This document shows positions 43,511-56,400 of a stretch of DNA of 64,000 nucleotides, piece by piece (the stretch's first letter is position 1; each line of letters begins with the position of its first letter). This DNA is from Pseudorasbora parva (taxonomy: Eukaryota; Chordata; Actinopteri; Cypriniformes; Gobionidae): the NCBI RefSeq assembly GCF_024679245.1, contig NC_090177.1, forward strand, positions 21,526,950 to 21,590,949, written 5' to 3'. The position numbers and the translations under genes were made by a program. The notes under the pieces are model-generated. The model did not search any database. It was not told the DNA's origin and saw only the letters and a program-made list of their open reading frames with translations.

Positions 43511-46330
43511 CTTCTGCTTAGAATGACTTTTAACATCATATGATTTAACATCAGCCTCAGCTCTTGTCACATCATTCATATAGTTTACTTTTACTGTCTC
43601 ATTACAACTCTCTCAATTTCCTCTGAGTGCTGGAATCATACCATCAATTATGTGAATGTGTGACCTCCCTCACTCCCTTGAGTTTATATACAGCAGGTTT
43701 TAGGGCGCACAACACATTTAGAAAAATCCATCACATGAGCCATTAAAGAGCAGCTGTATTTTCAGCTGTACTTTTAGCTATACAGCCTCCCCTAGTCATA
43801 ACTGCCAAAAGACTTGTCTATGACTAAAGGCATTTACAGAAATTCTTATGAACGGGCAGGGGAAGTGCGTGTAGATAAATAGAATGAAAGAGAGTGAGAA
43901 CATGCATAAACTCCTTTCTCTGTCTCTCTGATGTTAGCATTTCCCCTCCCCATATATTTGAGGACCGTTTCTAAAGAGCTTTTGATGAAACAGATATTTC
44001 TGAAAATCCACCAGAAAACACAAGTCTGATTACTTTCGCTTTCATTCTTCCTATCAAAAGTACTTCAGATAAGCATGACTGTGACGGCTTCTGGGGGGTT
44101 TGAAGTTGTTATCTAACCATCTAACAATCAGTTGGAAATTTCTGAGGCTTCCAATAGATATGCAGAGGTAATGTAGGCCTAATTAATCAAACGTAGCAGT
44201 GAGCTCCTCTATGTGGAAACATGGTACAGCTCACAACACTCTATACACTTCTATAGAAACTTAAAGGGATAGTTCACCAAAAAATTTAAATGACCCCATG
44301 ATTTACATGATTTACAGCGCTCGTGGATCGATTCTTCGAGACTGTTTTCCAAGATGGTGCCTGTCCGTGAACACGTAAGGCACTATGTTTATAAAGTATC
44401 TTCTTATTAAACTGTTTGTACTCTTACAAAGTTCTCAATGCTTCGGTTTGCATGTAGGGACCCTCATTATGCTACCGTGTTAGTGTGAGGCTATTTTGAG
44501 CCTTGTTAGTGGTATTAGCAGTTTAATTTTACCACCCTGTGTCTACCCTGTGCCCCATAGACTAGCGTTATAAGCTAATCCATTTTAAAAGATAAAACTC
44601 TTTACATTCGAGAGAACGCATCCCAGAGAACGATCTACTCGGTAACCATCTGTTAATTACCCCTAGGTTCATTTCTCACCAGAGTTGTCCTTTAATCAAA
44701 GGCATTTTGGCATTTTAACATTCTTCAAACTTAGCAGAGAAGTGCTCTAGACAACACACAATAGATTCCCACTGGAAAATCAGATGAGACAGCCTGTGTA
44801 AGCATTTGGATATAAAATTAATTTAATATGATTTACACATTATGAACGTTCTGAAATGCAGAATTTGAAGTTATTTGCCAGTAGATTTGTTTATATGATA
44901 GATGTTTCAAGTTTTGCTGGAGAACTGTTGATACTTGTAATATTTAGCAGATAGGCTTCAGAATTCATTATGGACTAAATAGCCAAAATTTATATTTCAA
45001 ATGTTGTTCTTTTGAACTTTCTATTAATCAAACTAAGAATCCTAAAAAAAAAATGCATCACAGTTTTTCTTTCTCCTCAACTTCATAGTGATATTTTGGT
45101 CTTGTTATAAAGTGCATCTTAGCACAACTGTAGTAGAGCACATATCCTATCATCCTAGCACCTCATCGCTATCGCCCACCACTCAACTAGTTGCTATGGC
45201 TATAATCAGCTGTATATGACATGCACTTTGGCTTTCCATAAAGGTATCTTTACTTTGACTCCAGTATGACTGGGTTATACACAACAAGCTATTACCATTT
45301 AGGCTTGCTTTCTCAAATGAATAATGGCACTAGACCAATGCATGGGTTTCGCTTTTTTCCGTGTTCCTGATGGTACTCAAAGTGGTGCTGTTTCAAATCA
45401 GCTCATTTTCTCCTGTCAGCCTAAAAATTTTGTTTGTACATGCACATCCTCAGCAAGTCTTTTCCAACAAAGAGTGACAATTTGTTTTGCTTTTGTCCAA
45501 TGTTTATTGGATATGTCTTCACATCCTCAGGGGTGGAATGGCAAATGCCATAAGGTACAAGGAGTAGCTGTCTGGTAAGGATTGCATATACACCAAAAAT
45601 AGTTGTTTATTGCCTATTATCCACATTATGTGATCTTAAAGACTCAAAAGGGCCTTTATGCGTTGTATCTATATTATATCTGTTGGATTCCTCTCGTTTG
45701 AATGAAACAAACCAAACACTTAAAGTCTCATTTACTTGTATCATCTCAAGGATCCCAAAATTATTATTTATTTGGTGCCCTAAAAATAAAATTAACTTGC
45801 CTCATTAAGTACAAGAACAGATCTTTGTTCCACCATGAGAGAGTTGATGGGACTTTGGTGGGAAAGTCTTGTGATGATATAAGAAAGAATAATACTATAA
45901 TCGGATCTCCACCCAGTTTCAATTTAAAGAGAATATGATAGGAAAAGCTCCTTAATCCGTGTAGCATAATGAAGCCCTGACACAAAAGCAGTGAGGCTTT
46001 GTGAGGTCTCTCTTGCCTTTCTCTTCATTATTGAAGTAAATGTAATACTCTCAAGAGTCAGTATCATTAAACACTAATGGCCTGTTGCCCATCTCCTCAC
46101 TGGTTTATAATCCAAAAATAGTATGAGCAAAATATGCAACAAAGACTGACATTTTAAATTGTCTTTACTTCTTGAAAATATGAAGTTAACTATGTATAGG
46201 GCAACACTTTTTTAAATCATGCCATTTACTAAGAATATTTATGTAAAATGATCTCTGATCTTTTTACTTAGCTGTAAGGAAACAGCAGTGTGGCGGACTG
46301 TGTGAGGACGCCAAAATAAGTCTCTTTAGG
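43511..46330. other. Gene-poor stretch
   Basis: Mostly unique-looking AT-rich DNA. A single MITE left end (TTAAAGGGATAGTTCACC) lies at 44262. Short frames at 45324-45578 and 45702-45938 have no recognisable domain or splice context. Confidence 0.4.
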
Positions 46331-46332
46331 TT

Positions 46333-46363
<31 letters not shown>

Positions 46364-46365
46364 GG
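46331..46365. repeat. T12 G23 homopolymer tract
   Basis: A run of 12 T followed by 23 G. Lengths of such runs are unreliable in assemblies. Confidence 0.85.
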
Positions 46366-46522
46366 CAATGTAATCCATACCAAGATTTTATCACAAAATT
46401 CTTTCAATTACAAATGATTTGCTAACAAGTTTGATTCGGTATTGACTTTTAAGTGCTACCTATTGCAATACAATAAAGGCCTTTAAATGGTCTCTCAGTC
46501 TAGTTCTGTAGGCTACACAATC

Positions 46523-47405
46523 ATGGGGAAGACTGCTGACTTGACAGTTATGCAAAAGAGGCTGGCTGTTGAGAGCTCTGGGTCCAAGCACATTAATAGA
46601 TAGGCGAAGGGAAGGAAACAATGTGGTAGAAAAAAAGTCTACAAGCAATAGGGATAACTGCACTCTGGAGAGGATTGTGAAACAAAACCCATTCAAAAAT
46701 GTGGGGGAGATTTTCTATGGGGTTACGGTCAGGCTTTACAAGTTTGCTGGCTACTTCACAATTGATGGTGAATCCCCATAGATTGTGAATTGTCAATCAA
46801 GAGTGAAGAGAAAGATGCGATATGCCAGACCCAACAATGCAGAAGAGCTGAATGCCACTATCAGAGAAATCTGGGCTCTCATAACACCTGAGCAGAGCCA
46901 CAGACTGATCGACTCCATGCCTCGCCACATTGCTGCAGAAATTCAGGCTAAAGGAGACCGAACTAAGTATTGAGTGCTGTACATGCTCATGCTTTTCAGT
47001 TGGCCAAGATTTCAAAAAATCCTTTCTTTGTATTGGTCTTAAGCAGTGGCGTAGCACCAAATTTTGGGCCCTGGGTACAAACCATCTTGCTGGGCCCCCG
47101 TACCATGTATGTGTTTGTATAGAAAACGGACTTCCCTGCCTCGGGCCCTGGTTACTCAGTACCCTTTATCCCCCCAGTCCCACGCCCCTGGTCTTAAGTA
47201 ATAATCTAATTTTCTGAGATACTAAATTTGGGATTTTCCTTAGTTATAATCATATTTAGTTAGTTATAACCAGTTAAAATCATCAAAATTAAAATAAATA
47301 AATATTTGAAATACATCAGTCTGTGTGTAAGTTTCACTTTTTGAATGGAATTAGTGAAATAAATCAACTTTTTGATGATATTCTAATTATATGACCATCC
47401 CCTGT
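46523..47405 (+). mobile_element. Decayed Tc1-like copy with internal inversion
   Basis: ATGGGGAAGACTGCTGACTT at 46523 matches the transposase start of the 610-1799 element. The C-terminal coding part (RPNNAEELNATIREIWALIT, then PRHIAAEIQAKG) ends at 46972. Between them, about 46708-46745 is the inverse-strand copy of the SPDLNPIENL coding segment. The right terminal repeat (about 47200-47405, CTAATTTTCTGAGATAC to ATGACCATCCCCTGTA) is separated by an unrelated repeat at 47046-47195. Confidence 0.75.
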
Positions 47406-48349
47406 ATAAGGCCATCTAGTGGCAAGAGTCATGAAATATCATGTTATATTATCTTTTTCCACAAGAGGTCGACACCCAATTTAAGATATTTTGAGCTGAA
47501 TTAAAAAGGTTATGCATGAAATAGTTATTTTGAAGGGAAGTTGAAAGAATGTGAAGAATGTACTTAAATTACTATTAATGTATTATTTATTCATAAAATC
47601 GTAAAAATAGTAATCTAAAGGTAAATAAAAAAAGAAATGAAAAAACTCTCCCCCCACCCCCCAAAAAATAGCATTAAAAAACTTAAAATATATAAAATAT
47701 AGCAAAATAAAATAAAATAAGCTTACTAAACAAAGAAAACATTAAATATAATGTTAGGGTTTGGGTCATCTTGACACACGAGGGAATGATTTATTACGAA
47801 GTGCGAGGGAAGGGTGAGAGTTTAAAGGGGTACTTCAGCGCTGGAAAGATGAATCTGTATTTAAACTCGGTCATCAATGTAGTAGAAATGTGAAATTATT
47901 TTTTAATTTGGTGCCTTCTAGACTGAGAAAAGACAGAAAATGTATTTTTGTCTCATGGGGATGAAAGACTACAATTCCCAGAATGCTTCGCTGCCCTGTG
48001 AGGCCATTCCCAAAGCCACCTATTGGATTACAGTGACTGAGTTAGAGAACAGACACTACAATTAAAAACTGAACATGTCTGTTCAATATAATGAGTGAGT
48101 CACCACGCGAGTATCACAGCACTGAGCACTAACTGCAGGAGTGAGATAAATGAGCTGAGCTCTCGTGATGAGAGCTGAGGTAATCGCGACTACACTCGCG
48201 GCATACATTCACAACGCGAGTTCAGTCTGGCAAAAACCCATTCAAACAAATGTGGGGGAGATTTTTCTATGGGGTTACAGTAGAAAACAGTTCATGCCTT
48301 TGCAAGTTTAACTTTCATAGAAATTAATTTGAGAAGTTAAAAGAATTAC

Positions 48350-49545
48350 CAGGGTTGCCAACTTTTAAGTTCAGGTTGGAGTGAGATTTTTTTGGGGCCG
48401 GGGGGGGGGGGGGGGGGGGGGGGGCTTTTGTGCTTTTGATCTTGATTCAGTATCAGCTTATATCTAGTATATATACTATACATAATAAGAAAAAATATGT
48501 TTGTTTTAGCACTAGTTTAAACATTTCTTGGGTCAAATTATATGTGCCATTCCTTAATATTCACTTGTGAGTGATTATCATTATTCATTAAAAAGATTAG
48601 GATACAAGTTATTCAAGTTTTGAAATTTCACATTTAAAGAAATCTAGTGTTTGATCATCATATCTAAATATTTATTAGAATGCAAAGACTGCAATACTTT
48701 TTTGAGCTACTAGATTAGATACATGTATATTTATTAAAGAGCCATAAGGCACCTAATGGCATTACAAATAAACTTTTTTTTTTTTTTTGCCACAAAATGA
48801 CTGTATTTGTCCTCTTTGAATTGGAATTCTCTATTTTAACATTAATTACTAAACATATTGTAATATAAATAAATATTAGAAGAAATATATACAAATATTA
48901 AAAGGAAAATATTTTAAGTGGTCATTTATTGACAATAATTGTTGCACAAATAGTATTTAGTACCAAAAGATCTCCTCAAAATATTCAATAAATATAATTT
49001 AATGAGTATGAGTGTGACCAATTAGTAAGGAAAACCTGAGGGCTAAATACAAGAATAACATTAATGTTAACAATGTTGCATCTCTATCACTCTCCATAAT
49101 AAAACGATCCTGTAAATATGGCTGACTTAATAATCAATAAACACTAACACTATGCTGTACTGTTTACCAAAACTTGCTGCAAACATCTATATGGTGAAAC
49201 TGTTTTGTATCCGCTTAAGCCATTTAAATGCATTGGCACAGCGCTAGAAGTATTGAGCGCTCATGGGCCACGTGACCAGCGCGCGCCGCAGGGAGACGAG
49301 AGCATGAGCAACTACGCTTTTTTAACGCCTCTGGCTTTAACATTATGCCACATTAGCGCCAAAACGCTATTTATTGTTTGAATTTCATTAAAACACATTT
49401 AAAAAAAATTAAAGCTTATAGATTTGTTTAATATCAAAAGCAGGTTTGGCAATTTGGCGTGAGATTGAGTTGGGCGGAGTGAGAGCGTGAGACAGAGCCT
49501 GAAAGCGTGAGAATCACGCCAGATGCGTGAGAGTTGGCAACCCTG
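48350..49545. mobile_element. DNA transposon with CAGGGTTGCCAACT ends and ATTAC duplication
   Basis: CAGGGTTGCCAACT at the left is the inverse of AGTTGGCAACCCTG at the right. ATTAC is repeated at 48345-48349 and 49546-49550. The uninterrupted MITE at 24234 has TTACATTGCT once at this position, confirming an insertion. The terminal CAGGG is hAT-like, but a 5-bp duplication is not the usual hAT length. No transposase; a G25 run lies at 48400-48424. Confidence 0.9.
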
Positions 49546-49783
49546 ATTACATTGCTCAGCATAGCTCTGTTTAAATGAGTGCCTGTAGCTGCGAGCTGAG
49601 CTGTGAGTGTGATCTCCATCCCCCATGCACGGGTTCAAAACATGCGAAATGGCTCCCTCTGCTGGCTGTAATCTTTAGCCTTTGGCCAAACATTCCTCCT
49701 ATGATGCAAATATCGTCAATTTGCGTCACAGGAGCAATTTTTCCAGAAATAAAATGCATACATCTCTTGTCTCAGGGGGATAT

Positions 49784-49818
49784 GGGGGGGGGGGGGGGGA
49801 TTAGGGGGGGGGGGGGGG
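49784..49818. repeat. Two G-runs (about 16 and 15 bases)
   Basis: Two G homopolymers separated by ATTA, inside the interrupted MITE at a position where the other copy reads GGGGGATATGAAGGGGG. It is an expansion of an existing G-rich site. Confidence 0.85.
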
Positions 49819-49903
49819 AGAGAAGAGACATATATTTGAATATACTCCAGGGTTTCTACTGATACAAAGCCATATGCTAATCGCTGAAATAACCCTTTTA
49901 AAA

Positions 49904-51942
49904 AAATCATAACGGAATGCAATATTCCATAAAAAATAAGAATTGTCATTTTGATTTCATGGTGACTTGAAGTTTATGCATTTTTTTTACATGCTTCAGT
50001 AAAATAGCAAGATTATTTGGGCATTTTTATTTGTCACCTCACCACCAGCTGTTTCTTGGCTATTATTATTAATAGTCACCTTCTTTTCGGACCATTAGTC
50101 ATCACATCCTCTGTAAACACTGCAGGTGTAATTAAGGCCGCAGGCACGTAGGTGCAGTTTTAATCTACCCGAGCTGAGTGCTTGCTAAAACCACCTCCCT
50201 CACAGATCATTTCATGTTTCAAGTCATTTCAAGTTCATTTACTTTTCTTTTCCCGAAATGCGGTCACTTTCGGAAAAGTGATTTACACGCTATTTGATGT
50301 CATTATTTTTTGGTTTGATTTTCCTTTTCGCTATGATTTCCTTTCGTTATTATTTTCTCATCTAAATTGCTTCGAGGAGGCGCAGGTTTTTTTTACCTCC
50401 TTGGACAAATCGGGCCTGGAAAACAGGTTTCGGTTTTCTCTTTCAATTATGTGAGCCGTCCATAAAGTACAAGAACGTTTTATAAAATGGTTAATTCTTT
50501 ATTTTATGAGAAGGTAAAGTAATACCAGCATTTACTTATAAAAGCTGGAATCATTATTTGCAATACGCCATTCAGATATTGTTGCACATATACGTTAAAC
50601 CCAATTTGCTTTTAGAGAATAAGATGAAGAAACATTTTTTCACATAACCTGAGAGAATACTTCCATTTACCCAAGCGTGACTCTGTGTCTTTGAAATGTA
50701 AATAGATGACAACAATAGACCTAATTAGTCAGTGTCTGCAGCTCCTTGGTTTTTTCTGACCTCACCCAGACTGACAACAAAACCTCCGTAGCTTTACATT
50801 ATGCATGCTCAGCTTTACATCACATGCAATCAGCTCCATCAGACTTTCAACCTAACACCTCCTGTGTGCATATGAGCCGAACAACAAACTTATGTTTTAT
50901 ATAATGCCAAGCGTCTATCTCTTCTATTGAGCACTTTGAGTACTTGTTTCCATTATTGCTCAGCTCATATTTACCATTTTCTAATGTTTACACTTTTATT
51001 CTCTGAAGGCTGTGAGAGTTTTTCCAGGAGCTCCACACAGAGTCTTTCCATGACTGGACTGGAATACACAAGTCTATTTGATCAGTCGCTTTATATTTTT
51101 TCCAAATATTTTTGGATAATGACCACTAAACTGTATCTGACTATTGTCCCTAGCAACACTGTGTCATGCAGCACTCCATGCCATAATCAAATATTTTAAC
51201 TCAAACCAACATTTCATGTCCATTAAATTGTTTGATTTAAAAAAAGCTGTTATATAACGTACAATCTGATGTCATTATCGCAAAATTAACCCCAACAGGG
51301 TTTTGTATAAACCCTTAAGAAGTGTTTTTTTCCAATAATGGCCAGATGACTACATTATCCCGCTTAGCTATTTATAAAACAAATAAATCCTTTGCTTATT
51401 TGTCTCTTAAAAAAAAAAAAAAAAAACATCTCTATTTAAACTACAAAGACGAATTTATTAAACACGTTTTTGTTGAAGCCAATACGGAGGTAACTTAAAC
51501 TGCAATTCATTGACTGGCCACTAGGGACAGGCTCCAGAAGAGAGCAGAATCTCATTTAGCCCCATTTTAAAATTCCCAAATTACAGCAGAAAAAAAACAT
51601 GTTTACAGCCTGGTACAAATTGTGGTTTTGGTCTTTACGGCTAATTTTGGCATTCATGACAACTGTGAGGAGGTGGATTTTTTTATAACTCATTCGTGAC
51701 CTCATGCACATGCGTATAATGTGTTCAATCTATAGGCACATAGTGTTTCTGTACTGGCAGCAGAATACAACGATTTTAGTCGTTTACACGCATCCGTGCA
51801 AACGCAGATCGTTTTAACAATGGTGATGAAAAACTTTTCAGCTTGTAGTACATCGTTGTTGTGTAAATGCACCCTAAAATGTGTAATACGTTAAACTATT
51901 TTGCACTAATTTGAAATTGATTTTACAAAAATAAGAATTTTT
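49904..51942. other. Unique-looking non-coding DNA
   Basis: No transposon ends or coding exons were recognised. Composition is more even than in the neighbouring repeats, especially 50080-50260 and 50690-51200. It could hold conserved non-coding elements, which cannot be judged without other genomes. Confidence 0.35.
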
Positions 51943-52544
51943 TTAAAGGTCCCGTTCTTAGCGATTCCATCTTTCAAACTTTAGTTAGTGTGTAATGTTG
52001 CTGTTAGAGCATTAATAATACCTGTAAAATTATAAAGCTCAAAGTTCAATGCCAAGCGAGATATTTTATTTAACAGAAGTTCCCTTTCAAAGCCTACAGC
52101 GAACTGCCGATTTGGACTACAGGAGATAGTGCAGGGATGTAATGATGTCACTAGAACCGTTTGTTGACTAACCCTCCGTCCACAAGAACGCGCAAAATAG
52201 GGGGCGTGGTTTTGTTGCTCTCCCACGCGCAGAAGAGCGCGCATTCAGCGCTTGCATCTCCCCGTTATGGTAAGAGGCGGGACCTTTCCGAGCAAAGTGC
52301 GCTTAGCTGCTGTCCAATCACAATACGGGAAGCGCTGGCCCAATCAGAACTCGTTACGTATTTCTGAAGGAGGGACTTCATAGAACAAGGAAATCATCAG
52401 GATGTTTTTAGGACAGAGGAAACAGCGGTGTTCAGATAAGTAAATTGTGTGAAAAATACTGTGTTTAAACACGCGAAACATGAACTCATGTTACTATTGC
52501 ACATAATCAAAGCTTCAAAAACACGTGAAGAATGGGACCTTTAA
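51943..52544. mobile_element. MITE with TTAAAGGTCCCGTTCTT ends
   Basis: TTAAAGGTCCCGTTCTTAGC at the left and GAAGAATGGGACCTTTAA at the right are inverted ends around a moderately GC-rich non-coding interior (602 bp). Confidence 0.88.
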
Positions 52545-52794
52545 GAAAAATGAGATTTTCTTTAGGCACTGTACCAAAAATAAATTGATGTGTTCTTCTG
52601 TCACAAATTAATTTCTGACACAATATCACTTCTATCACTAAACAGTCACCAAATTATGAACTTTGAATGTCAGACCTTTCCAGCAATATGTGCTTTATCA
52701 AGATTATAAATATTATTTATTATAAAATAGTGCAGTACATTTTGTAAAATGAACTTTTGTAACATGACACTGCCCACTAGGGGGGAGGAGCCCA

Positions 52795-53436
52795 CTAAAA
52801 GGATTAGTTGACGTCAAAATAAGCATTTCCTGATCATTTACTCACCCCCATCTCGTTCATGTCTTTCTTTCTTCAGTCGAAAAGAAATTAAGTGTTTAGA
52901 GGAAAACATTCCAGGGTTTTTCTCCGCATAATGGTTTTAAATGGCAACCAATGGGTTGAAGGTCCAAATCAATGTAGTTTCAAAATGTTTAGAAGGGCTT
53001 CAGAGGGCTCTACAGGATCCCGGGAGAGGAATATGGTCTTATCTAGCGAAACTATCGGTCGTTTAAAGAGGAATAAAAATGTATACTTTTTAACCTAAAT
53101 TACACAACCTAGCGTGACCTTTCCGACATGATTGCATAATCCGTGGCGTGACAGAACAGATGCCTTTTTTTTTTAAATGGGCAATGGCTGCACTAGATAA
53201 GACTATTCCTCGGCTGAGATCGTGCAGAACCTCTGAAGCCCTTCGAAACTCCACTGATTTGGACCTTCATCCCATTGATTACCATCAAAGTCCATTATGT
53301 GGAGAAATCCTGGAATGTTTTTCTCAAATAAACGTAATTTCTTTTCAACTGAAGAAAGAAATACACAAACACCTTGGATGAGATGGGGGTGAGTAAAATA
53401 TCCAGTTTTCATTTTGAAGTGAATAATCCTTCAAGT
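52795..53436. mobile_element. Palindromic MITE, GGATTAGTT family
   Basis: The left end AAAGGATTAGTTGACGTCAA and right end TTGAAGTGAATAATCCTTCA are degenerate inverses. The inner arms ACCAATGGGTTGAAGGTCCA and TGGACCTTCATCCCATTGAT are also inverse. Non-coding. Confidence 0.75.
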
Positions 53437-56400
53437 AGGGACGCTGACTAAAGGGGTTTTCTTATACAGAGAGTGTTTCTTATTCTGTGACATGCTGTAA
53501 AACATTTTGTATTTTGTCTCTTTTTTGTCTGTAGGCTTTAACTTTGTTCTCTTTTTATTTGTCAACTATAATGCAATGAAAATAAACCACTATTGTTTAC
53601 ATCTTGTATTATATCTCCCTCTCCAACTCTTTCATCTTTTCTCACACCATCCATTGTCCTTGTGTCAAACTTGACAATCAATTTGTTTGCTTTAGTCAAA
53701 ATTAAACATTATAATCAAGATGAATCGGAAATGTCCTCTTTCCTGCATTTGTCCATCAGGAGTTTATTTGGCCACATCCCTCATTATACAAGGAACAATT
53801 GTACAGCCAGACTTTGATCTGTAATCTGAATGTTTATAATGGAAAAGCTGACATGAAGTACTATTGGCATGCTGACGTATGACCGTATGACATGCAATAC
53901 TCCATCTAAAACAATTTAAAGTTATTATTTGTATTATTATTATGCATTTATGAGTTCATATTAATTGAGAGACTAACATAAAGGGGTTTAAAAATGTGAA
54001 CATAATTACAATACTGCTGTTGATTTGACATGTATAATTATTGTCTGGCTTCCCGCATTTATTTTAATTAAATACGTTTTGGCTGATTTTAAATTGAAAA
54101 AATCCTATAGAAGCAACTCAAATACCAAAATAAAGAAATAAGCCATGTGACTTTGTCATTATTGTTCTGGATTGCTGTACGATTTTAATATGTCTATTTC
54201 ATTTTTCTTTTATGATTAACAGTAAAACTGACCACAAGTGCACCATTCAGCCCCTCTTTTCTGTAGCTCCTTTCAGCATCTACCTTCCTCTGCAACAGAG
54301 CTGCCTTTCAGTCCTTTTTCCACCTTCTCTCACAAATAAATACAATCATCATCATGATCCCCACCATAATTACTGTATGACGTATTTACTCTCTCGGACA
54401 TCCAAATAAGTGTAAAAAAAAAACACAAAAAAATAAATCGGCTTGTTAAAATCATTAGCATGAGAAGTCCAGTGGTCCATATAAAATTAATAAGACAGTT
54501 ACACAACACTGCGATTTCATTTCCTCAGCTGCCAGTCTGTTTGCCTCGGCTGGTTAGTAACATAACATTACAGTCTGTTTAAGATGCATCCTTTGATTTG
54601 AGAGCCTTTGTGCTTTGCTCCGTTTCTTTGTGTTTGTGTGAGTGGTGCGGAACAGGATCTGCAGTTATCTGTCAATTTGAGTTTTCCTATATATTCATCT
54701 GTCATCCTTTTCTACTCCTCCCAGGCTTTTGTTGATGTTCTCTGTCTGTCTATCAAGGGAGGCTGGGTTGAGAAAGCTTTAGTTCAAAGCGAGGTTTAAA
54801 GCGGATAAAGAGGCATTGCCGTCCTTGATCTGTGTCCTTTTTGACTTCTGCCCCCCACTGAGTTAATGACTGCAATCAGGACGGCCCTCCGCTGAGCAGC
54901 AGAGCGCTCGCACATATGTATGCCTGCACACCGAACACATCTATATAGCATGCATGGTTATGTAAACTCAATACATGATCTAGTTTAGGCTCTGACGTAT
55001 GATGAGCAAATAAAGATCTTTTCTGTGATTTAAAAGGGTTTCCTGCAGTGGACATACAGACATAAAAGAGCTCTGATTCATGGCTCCAGCATCTCTCATG
55101 ATATTCATTTCTTAAAGGGAAAAAATTCTGTCATAATTTACTCTGTTGTTACATCATGTGTGTATTGAGTTTTTCTCATCATACAATGAAAGTCAAAGAG
55201 GTCAGATATTGTTTTGGACTTCATTGTCTTTCACAGAATGGACAAACACAGCTGAAACATTCAACATTGATTCATAAACATACAAAATTCTAATATGATA
55301 TCTTAAAAAAATGTAATCCATTAAATGAATGCCAACGGAGTATAATATTGTTTTGGACTCCACTGGACACACATAATACAGATTGATTTTTCTTCACATT
55401 ATTTGTACAATGATGGATTCAAATGTGGCAAAATGTTTAAAATGCATCTAAGAACACTACACTCTTTCGCTTAAAGCATACTCAGATAAAGCTGAACAGT
55501 TATTAAATAGACATAAAGAAACAGCCTCCCACAATTTATGCAGTGGTTGCAAACACAGTGATTTGTTACCCGACATCACATTTTTTGAGTGATTGAAGTA
55601 TGATTTATTTGTGTGCCAAATATTGCATGGTTAATGCAAATCATAAAATGCACTTTATAACTGATTAACAATGGTCCACTGATTTATGTTGTAAAATAAT
55701 GTTTAATACACAGTTGTCATATATTTTCTAAAATGAGAACATCTCTATATTTTAACATTAGCTAATGCATTATATATAATGAGTTTGACTTTCATTTAAC
55801 CTCACGCTGGTTTACACGCTCTGGTCTGCTTGTTCTAATTTCCTTCTGTTTACTTTTACCAGCGCCAGACAGATTCCTAAAATTTTAGCGTTGTTATTAT
55901 TATTTTTAGTTTATGTATACTGGACAAAAAGATAAATGACCAACTTAATAAATAGAGCTTTTCAGGAATAAACTATGTTCTGGTGTGAAAAGGTGGAACA
56001 GGTGAGGGTAAAGTATAGTCAGTATAAGAAATAAATCCAAAACAAATATTTTTGAGAACGGTTTATATTATATCTTTCTGATGCCGCTTGCATCAAGGAT
56101 GGACATGCACCAGTTCTAAGGTTCATAACAGTGTGGTTCAGACTCAAAACAGTCAATAAGGTCTTTTGTCTAAACTTGTTGATTCAGTGGCCCTTTCATC
56201 TCACGGCCCAGGAGAAAATGACTTAAATGAAGTAGTATTTCATGTCTTTTCACACGAGACCTCACATTGATTTTACTGCTTGTCAGTTTAGCGTTGTCTC
56301 CTTGCATTCCCCTTGTAAAGCCTCTAGAGCCTCCACAGAAAACCGTCACGTATACCTCCCCTGCCCCTTTGCAAGAGGTCTGAAAGTCATTGGATTATGG

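Larger units (their letters stand above)
47824..49903. mobile_element. MITE, GGGTACTTCAGCGCTGG family, interrupted copy
   Basis: Co-linear with 24234-24997: both start AAGGGGTACTTCAGCGCTGG and both end near ATGCTAATCGCTGAA. This copy contains two additions: a short block at 48230-48290 resembling the nearby Tc1 relic, and a 1196-bp transposon at 48350-49545. Confidence 0.9.
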
